From the NCBI GenBank assembly GCA_009193035.1, contig SWDT01000014.1, positions 213,791 to 277,790 on the forward strand: a stretch of 64,000 bases of DNA. Reading direction: 5' to 3'. The notes beneath the pieces were generated by a model. It was given only the letters and a program-made list of their open reading frames with translations. It searched no databases and was not told where the DNA came from. Shown here piece after piece: positions 57,690 through 64,000 of this stretch. This DNA is from Halicephalobus mephisto. Its lineage: Eukaryota > Nematoda > Chromadorea > Rhabditida > Panagrolaimidae. Each line of letters begins with the position of its first letter. The stretch's first letter is position 1. A program made the position numbers and the translations under genes.

Positions 57690-58071
57690 CAAATTACCAT
57701 CTCCGCTGTTGATCTTTTTAATCCAGAAAAGGCTCATGTATCATTTGCATGAGTGAATCACTCAAAAATCCTCGAAAAAGAATCAATCCAGAACCGTGAG
57801 ATCCAGTATTTGAGGACTCATCAAGAGAACGGTCCTCATGGTCAGTCCGTCTCAAAAGAAAAATCAACTCAAGAGACCAACCCTGGATCACCCGCCAGAG
57901 GGCTCTATTTAGTCCGTCTTGTCTTCTGCATAAAAGAGTCCAGGAGACCCGCGAGAACGACTCGAAAGCGCCCCGTCGAGAGCAGGGAAGACTCCTTTTT
58001 GTCCTTATTTTTTGAAATTGAGATTTCTCTGACTACTTGACTTTAATTGCCAAGTGTATTCAGACCACGGA
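57690..58071 (+). promoter_or_regulatory. Promoter region of the chitin-binding/lustrin gene
   Basis: A GC-richer 350-bp stretch ends at the first coding exon. It contains a TATA-like CATAAAAG at 57,929-57,936, 136 bp before the ATG. Immediately before the ATG an acceptor GTGTATTCAG (58,061-58,063 CAG) with an 8-nt leader fits trans-splicing. The frame 57753-58040 in this stretch has a non-ATG start and no domain; it could instead be an upstream exon. Confidence 0.4.
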
Positions 58072-61000
58072 ATGAGGATATTCAGAAATCAATATTATAA
58101 GTATATATTTTTATTTTTTTCCCGTGAGTTTTATTATAATTTTTGCAATTCTTTGTTTTTAAAATTTGTTACACTCATCTCCGAAAATTTCGATTTTTAA
58201 ATTTTCGTAGTGGGACCAAATTTCGTAATTTTATGACGAAAATATTAAAATTAAAATAAAATTAAATTAAAATATTACTGTACTTACTAATTACTGTAAT
58301 ATCAAAATTCTGATTTTCCACTCAAGACCAAATTTCGTAATTTGATGACGAAAATATTAAAATTAAAATATTACTGTACTTACTAATTACTGTAATATCA
58401 AAATTCTGATTTTCCACTCAAGACCAAATTTCGTAATTTAATAATAAAAATATTAAAATTTAAATTTAAATTAAATTAAAATATTACTGTACTTACTAAT
58501 TACTGTAACATTAAAATTCTGATTTTCCACTCAGGACCAGATTTCGTAATTTTTGTAATTTAATAATAAAAATACTAAAATTTAAAAAATAAATTTTTTG
58601 TGTCTACTATAATATTTAAAATATTTTCTCGGCGGAACCAAATTTTGCAAATTGATGATGAAAATATTAAAAATAAAATTAAATTAAAATATTTCTGTAC
58701 TCACTAATTACTATAATATTAAAATTCTAATTTTCCACTCAGGACCAAATTTCAAATTTAATTTAATTTTTTTATTAATATTTTTTATCTAAAAATTAGG
58801 TTTAAAAATTTTCCGTTCAGGACCATTATTTTGTGATTTTCAGTTATTTCGACATCAGTGTCTCAGGAAACGACTACCGTATCTTCGGAATCGACCACTG
58901 ATTCTAATAAAACAGTAGAAAACCTAGAAGGATCGATATGTATGACAGTGGAGAATTTCAAATCAACGCCTGAGGCAGAGAGTTTTTTCGAATGTGCTCC
59001 GTTATCGGACGAAGAAATTACAGAATACAAATTAGAGGAAAAATATCTCGGGATTTGGAAGAAGAGGGATTGTCCTAGTAATTTTGAATTTGACGAACCT
59101 AAACAAAGATGTGTGGAAAAGAAAAAACTCAGAAGACAGCAAGCTGCCTGTGGCATTCCCGGAGCTGTCGGATGCGCGGCTCCCTGCGAAGGTGGGTTGT
59201 GGATTCAGGAACAAGAAAGCTTAATGAATTCTCGAAAATTGGTTTTCTCAATCGCAATATATAATGGATAGTGACTAATTCTAACAAGCTTCGAAAATTC
59301 CAGTCACTATCCAAGAATAAACTCTGATGAGAGAAATGGATAGTGTTCACTTTCGGTTCAAATCAAGATTCTGTAGTCACTATTATTTTACATAGTGGAT
59401 AGTGACTGATTTGTGGACACTATTCTAGATCGTTATTGTAACTGCAGAAAATCAGTTGCAGTGAAGAAATGGATAGTGACTGGCTTCAACTCAAATCAAA
59501 CATTTCCAGTCACTATTGTTTTCCTCCAGTAATTTATATTCTTTTTAGTCACTATCCAAAATCAGTTTGAATAAAAATTGGATAGTGACTGAAAATAGAC
59601 ACTATCCTCGGTTTTTGTTAAAATTGTAAAAATCACTATCCAAAATCAGTTTGAATAAGGAAATTGGATAGTGACTGATTTGTGAACTTTATTCATTATT
59701 TTATTAAATTCTCAAAAAGTGCAAAAATTGCGATTTCAATAGTGTCCATTTCCAATCACTATCCGAAATTCAAAACCTTTTAAAAAACGACAAAATTGAG
59801 TCTTTAATCAATACCTTCCTTCTTTGTCCTTTCGAATTTCTTCTGGAAAGTCCATTGTCCAAGTTGAAGGTGTTTGATCCGCTCCAAAGTGACATTGATC
59901 CGTTTGCACACAATTCTTCGAACTCATGATTCTTGACCCGAATAAAAGCTGCTTTTCTTTTTTTAAAACAACTCAAGTGGTTCCAAATCGAAGCTTGTTT
60001 TGCGTGTTTTTTATTTTTCAAACCACTGAGACAAAAAAGTACGATTTTTAAAAAAACTCGATCTACTTTGAACTTTGATTTTTGGGATTTCCGAAAATGG
60101 ACATCATTGTCATCAGAAGCAGACAAATCAAAAACAAAAATTTGTGGATTTTTGAATTTTAAAGTTGAACTTCAATGTTCTCAAAAACAAAATTCTAAAA
60201 TTAACATTAAAAAAATTTAAAAAAAAATTAATTTCAAACTTTTTTAATAAAGAAAATTAATTTTCAATATTATTAATAAAAAAAATTAATTTTCAATTTT
60301 TTATTTTTTTTATTAGAAATTTTTTATTTTTTTATTAAAAAATTAAATTTTTGGATTTTGTTTTGAAAAATTGATATTTTTGTTTTAGTAAAATTTGAAA
60401 CTTGAAAAAATAATTTTTTTATTTTAGCATCGAATGATTCTCCTCAATTAGGAAACGTCTGCAATTGGGTGACGGCGAGACTCCAGCCGGACCCTAGTTC
60501 CGCTGTTCACTTCCTACAGTGTACTGCCCAGAATCCAGGGTAGTTATTTTTACTGTATTTTTGTGTTATCTATGATTTTCAGAGAATCGTGTGGTGTTTG
60601 GTCCCGTACCCCCTGCAGCCCTGGAACCACCTTTAACCCTAACCTCCAGATCTGCATCCCCACCGCCCTTCAGTGCTCCTCTGTCGCTGCTGTTCCTGTT
60701 TGTAGTTGTCGGGAATCTACAGTAGGTCCTAGTTGTCCGGGAACAACATCGTGCGATCAGAAGGTCTGCTGTCAACCGACTGGCAGCTCGTCCACCGCCC
60801 TCCAGGCCCAGGCAAGTCCGGCTCTGTGCATCGGCTCCGGAGCCGTGCCCGTCGCCAGCTGCGATCAGCCATGTCCGAGCAACTACCAATGTCAGCCAAG
60901 TATCGGATGCTGTCCTACCTCCACTTCCCAGTCTATCACGCTCTGTCCCGGCAGTGGAGCCATACCCCTAGGCAGTTGCATCGGAAGTGGCAGTTGTCCT

Positions 61001-63280
61001 TCAGGATCAGTCTGTAACCCCCAATTAGGGGGTTGTTGTCCTTCCACAAACTCCAACATCGGAAAAACCTTCACAGCAGTGATCCTATGTCCCAGTGGAA
61101 CCCCCGCCGTCCAGCCCTGCGGGACCCTCAACTACTGTCCTGACGGTCTAGGGTGCTTCCAAGGTGCCTGTTGTCCAATGGTCTGTCCTCAAGGACAATC
61201 ACCCCAAGGATTCTGTAACGGAAACAGTTGTTCTTCCGGAAACTGCATCGGAGGCTGTTGTTGTCAGAATCGGCCTCAACTTCCAGTCTGCAGCAACGGC
61301 CAAAAAGCAATAACCAATTGTATTATGAATTCCCAATGTAGTTCTGGTTACGAATGTTCGAATGGAGGATGTTGTCCTCGTCCCTACTGTCCCTCAGGGG
61401 TTCAATCCTACGGCCACTGTATGGGAGGCGGTTGTGGATCCGGCCAAGTATGTCTGGACTCCCTCTGCTGTCCGATGCCCCGTTGCAACGGCGGAGGTCT
61501 CGCTGTCAGGGTTTGTTCTATGACGGCCAATTGCGGTCCAGGATTCGAATGCAATAACGGAGGATGTTGTCCTTTGCCAACTTGTCCATCAGGAGTCGTT
61601 GCTTCATCCAGATGCAACAACGGAGGATGTTGTTGTCCTCGTGGACAAGGTTGCATGAACGGGGGATGTTGTCCTCTACCCCAATGTCCCTCTGGAGGAG
61701 TCGCTGCAGCGATGTGCATGAGTGGATATCAATGTGGAAGAGGAAACGAGTGTGTCAGTGGGGGTTGTTGTCCTCTTCCCCGTTGTCCCTCGGGCATCCA
61801 GGCCATTCAACGCTGTCAGATCGGGATCGGATGTCCCAACGGCCAGTCCTGCGAGAACGGGGTCTGCTGTCCGATGCCCGTCTGTTCCTACGGCGGCACT
61901 GTCGCGATGTCCATGTGTGGAACGGGGAATGCCTGTCCTATAGGGTACATTTGCGAAGGCCGGGGTTGCTGTCCCGAACCTATGCCCCTCTGTCCCAACG
62001 GCGGACGTGCCACTCAGAAGTGCATCCGAGGATCGGACTGTCCTCCAGGCTTCGGATGCACACCTCTCGGAGGCTGCTGTCTACTCTCTCTGGAACCCCA
62101 ATGTCCCCTCAGGCAGAACGCCATCTGTCAGTGCTCTTCGAACAACGCCTGTCCTGCCCAGGCAACCTGCAACATGGGGACCTGCTGCACCTCCGCAGTG
62201 GCCACCTACAACATGGTCCCCGGCACCCGATGTCAATCCTCCAACCAATGTAACGGATTTTCAACAAATTGTGCTAGTTGTCAACGATCAGTCTGTGTAT
62301 GTACTCAAGGAAGTTACTCCAACGGTGCTGCATGTATCCCGGCAACGGCTTTGGTCCTCAATAGAGCCAGAAACGGATGTGATCAGTACGGTAGCCCTTG
62401 TAAATTCCACTTCAGTTCCGCCAGAAGGAAACCCATCTTCGCCCCCATCGGCAACACCACCGAAACCCCCCTCTGGTACAACGTCGCCGGAGAGAGGTTC
62501 TGTGTGGAAAACGATACTTCGGTGGACCCTGATTCTACGTGTTTACCTTCTGAGAAGTGCATCGAAGGAAGGTGTAGAATGTGAGTTTTTAAATTAAAGC
62601 CTTGTGAAAATTCGTGTCGAGAAAATTTCGAAAAAATATCAATTTTTAATTTTTATATTACTTTGAAAAAATTTATTTTCAAAAAAGTATGATTTTACAA
62701 CTTGTATAAAAAATTCAAATTTTAGAAGTTTTCAGAAAATTAAAAAATTTTTTAAAATAAAACAAATTTTGGGTTTTTTTTAATTTAGAAAATTTTTTAA
62801 AATAAAATCGGATTTTGGATTTTTTTAATTTTGAAAATTACGTAAATTTTAAAAATTATTTTTTTAATTTTTAAAATTTTTTAGATTTTTAAAATTTTTT
62901 CATTTTTTTTTAATTTTTAAAATTATTTTTTAAAATTTTTTAAAATTTTTTAGATTTTTTAGATTTTTTTATTTTTTTTTTAATTTTTAAAATTATTTTT
63001 TATTTTTAGGAAACTCTGGCCAGGGGAGTACGGTTGCCAGTCGGACCTCGAATGTTCCTCCAGATGCCCGAACACTTACTGCGAACAAAAATCAGACAAA
63101 AATGTGCCTCAATGTCAGTGTCGAAACGGACTTCTTCTGTACGGTAGATGCTTCGAGGAATGTCCCCGAGGGTTCCACGAAAGTGGAGCTTACTGTATGC
63201 ACGACGATGAAGACACCTTCTGGGAGAATGCTGATGCCCAGGAAAATTTGCAACTTCTCTTAAACAACGGCAACTGTTAA
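58072..63280 (+). CDS. Secreted chitin-binding, lustrin-type cysteine-rich protein (5 exons, 926 aa)
   Basis: Exons 58,072-58,123, 58,844-59,191, 60,428-60,539, 60,583-62,580 and 63,010-63,280 (TAA) join in phase. Exon 1 plus the start of exon 2 encode a signal peptide (MRIFRNQYYKYIFLFFSLIS, cleavage likely near residue 25). Two CBM14-like modules follow: residues about 50-107 (Cys 50, 68, 94, 107) and 145-195, the latter with the GVWSRTPCSPGTTFNP pattern. Residues about 205-735 hold about 14 modules of form C-P-x-G...C...CP-x-G-x-x-C-x-x-G-x-CCP, matching Pfam Lustrin_cystein. The C-terminus (about 840-926) has EB-like CQCRNGLLLYGRC and ends NNGNC. It should act outside the cell, in cuticle, eggshell or another chitin-containing matrix. 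Introns are 720, 1236, 43 and 429 bp; the second holds the 59.3-kb inverted arm. Overlapping minus- and plus-strand frames are shadows of exon 4. Confidence 0.9.
58195..58770. repeat. About 125-bp tandem repeat filling intron 1 of the lustrin gene
   Basis: GACCAAATTTCGTAATTTRA, AAAATATTACTGTACTTACT, AATTACTGTAATATCAAAAT and TCTGATTTTCCACTCARGACC recur four to five times across almost the whole intron. Confidence 0.9.
59265..59765. repeat. AGTCACTATCC hairpin cluster in intron 2 of the lustrin gene; right arm of the inverted duplication
   Basis: Ten or so hairpin units start about 70 bp after the donor of exon 2. Bases 59,338-59,620 are the reverse complement of 52,816-53,098 with about six substitutions and no gaps. 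Confidence 0.9.
59770..60420. other. Remainder of intron 2 of the lustrin gene
   Basis: The stretch 59,770-60,180 is balanced in composition with open frames on both strands (59770-60126 minus, 59933-60220 plus), but no good splice sites or domains. A nested gene cannot be excluded. After 60,200 it is A/T-rich. Confidence 0.3.
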
Positions 63281-64000
63281 GGGTCAATTTTTGGCGTTCT
63301 GTTTCGTTTTATCAAAATTAAAACTCAAAATTCAAAATCGAAATTCTAATTTTTGATTTTAAAATGGAACTTATGAATTATTTTTGAATTAGAGGAATCT
63401 AGTTAAATTTCGATTATCAATTTAGATGAAACGGATTTTCGAAATAGAAAAATTTATAAATGTTTTTTAACATAAAAAATTCAGATTTCGACCTCGAACC
63501 CTGGGTTCCCATGTTGATAATACGGACCACTCTGCTTCGTTTTATCAAAATCGAAACTCAAAATTCAAAATGAAATTCTAATTTTCCGTGTTAAGGAACT
63601 TCTAATTTTTTTATTTCAAAAATCCGTTTCATTTAAATTGATAATTAAAATTTAACCAAATTTTTCTAATTCATAAGTTGCATTTTAAAGTGAAAAATTT
63701 GAATTTCAATTTCGAACTTTGATCCTCAACTTTGATAATGAGGAATATTGTGCTTCGTTTTATCAAAGTTGAAGGTTAAAGTTCGACTTCAATCTTTGAT
63801 GGTCAACTTTGAACTTTGATTTCGAAATTTCAGTCAACTTCGAACTTTGATTTTCAAATTTTAGTCAACTTTGAACTTTAATAATCAGCTTTAATTTCGA
63901 AATTTTCAGTCAATTTTGAACTTTGAACTTTAATTTCGAAATTTTTAGTGAACTTTGAATTCCAATTTTGACCGTTAACTTCGATAACACAAAGCACCGT
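63281..64000. repeat. 3' flank with TCAACTTTGAACTTTGAT repeats
   Basis: Units with TCGTTTTATCAAAATYGAAA and TTCTAATTTTCCGTGTTAAG (63,300-63,620) are followed by short repeats of GTCAACTTTGAACTTTGATT up to the end. No clear AATAAA was found just after the lustrin stop codon. Confidence 0.75.

Noticed and set aside
60566..62597. Several long frames on both strands inside the lustrin exon (for example 61564-62253 and 62007-62597)
   Set aside because: They are shadows of the true reading frame, whose cysteine module pattern and splice phases are consistent throughout.
1..64000. Spliced-leader RNA gene, rRNA or telomeric TTAGGC repeats
   Set aside because: I looked for the SL1 leader sequence, rRNA-like conserved blocks and TTAGGC arrays and found none.

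Overview
The window looks like nuclear DNA of a rhabditid-type nematode. It is very AT-rich and densely packed with short tandem and inverted repeats. The words CTACAGTA/TTACTGTA and the core TTTTCGT-n-GGACC recur throughout, as in Caenorhabditis-like genomes. 3' splice sites are of the TTTTCAG type, and acceptors sit a few bases upstream of start codons, which fits spliced-leader trans-splicing. The species cannot be named from the sequence. There are no prokaryotic operons, rRNA genes or CRISPR arrays.

Three multi-exon protein genes can be assembled with consistent splice phases. (1) Plus strand, 4822-9313: a four-exon, 228-residue, four-pass membrane protein of LAPTM/nematode DUF7027 type. 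(2) Minus strand, 16479-15104: a two-exon SoxB HMG-box transcription factor of 291 residues, probably sox-2. (3) Plus strand, 58072-63280: a five-exon, 926-residue secreted protein with a signal-peptide exon, two chitin-binding (CBM14-like) modules and about 14 lustrin-type cysteine modules ending in CC.

Several smaller exon-like islands have good splice signals but cannot be joined into complete genes. The main ones are at 3315-3358, 10824-11003, 12764-13017, 17107-17206, 17617-17726, 24629-24704, 24814-24854, 29451-29464, 33682-33728, 34332-34391, 45696-45819, 52640-52718, 55510-55688 and 56711-56920. They are listed with low confidence.

The remainder is repeat-rich intergenic and intronic DNA. 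From 0-2.7 kb there are 186-, 86- and 140-bp tandem repeats. At 9.7-10.1 kb there are two MITE-like elements, and at 48.1 kb a pogo/Tigger-like one. A tRNA-derived composite element lies at 13.8-14.2 kb. From 17-52 kb there is a largely exon-poor block with many minisatellites and at least five further degenerate tRNA-like sequences; satellites follow at 44.6-47.5 kb and a regular 129-bp array at 55.8-56.5 kb. One hairpin repeat family (AGTCACTATCC / GGATAGTGTCC) was seen only inside or beside the recognised transcription units, and two 283-bp blocks of it at 52.8 and 59.3 kb are near-identical inverted copies.

The three main genes (a membrane protein, a developmental regulator and an extracellular chitin-binding protein) show no obvious shared pathway.
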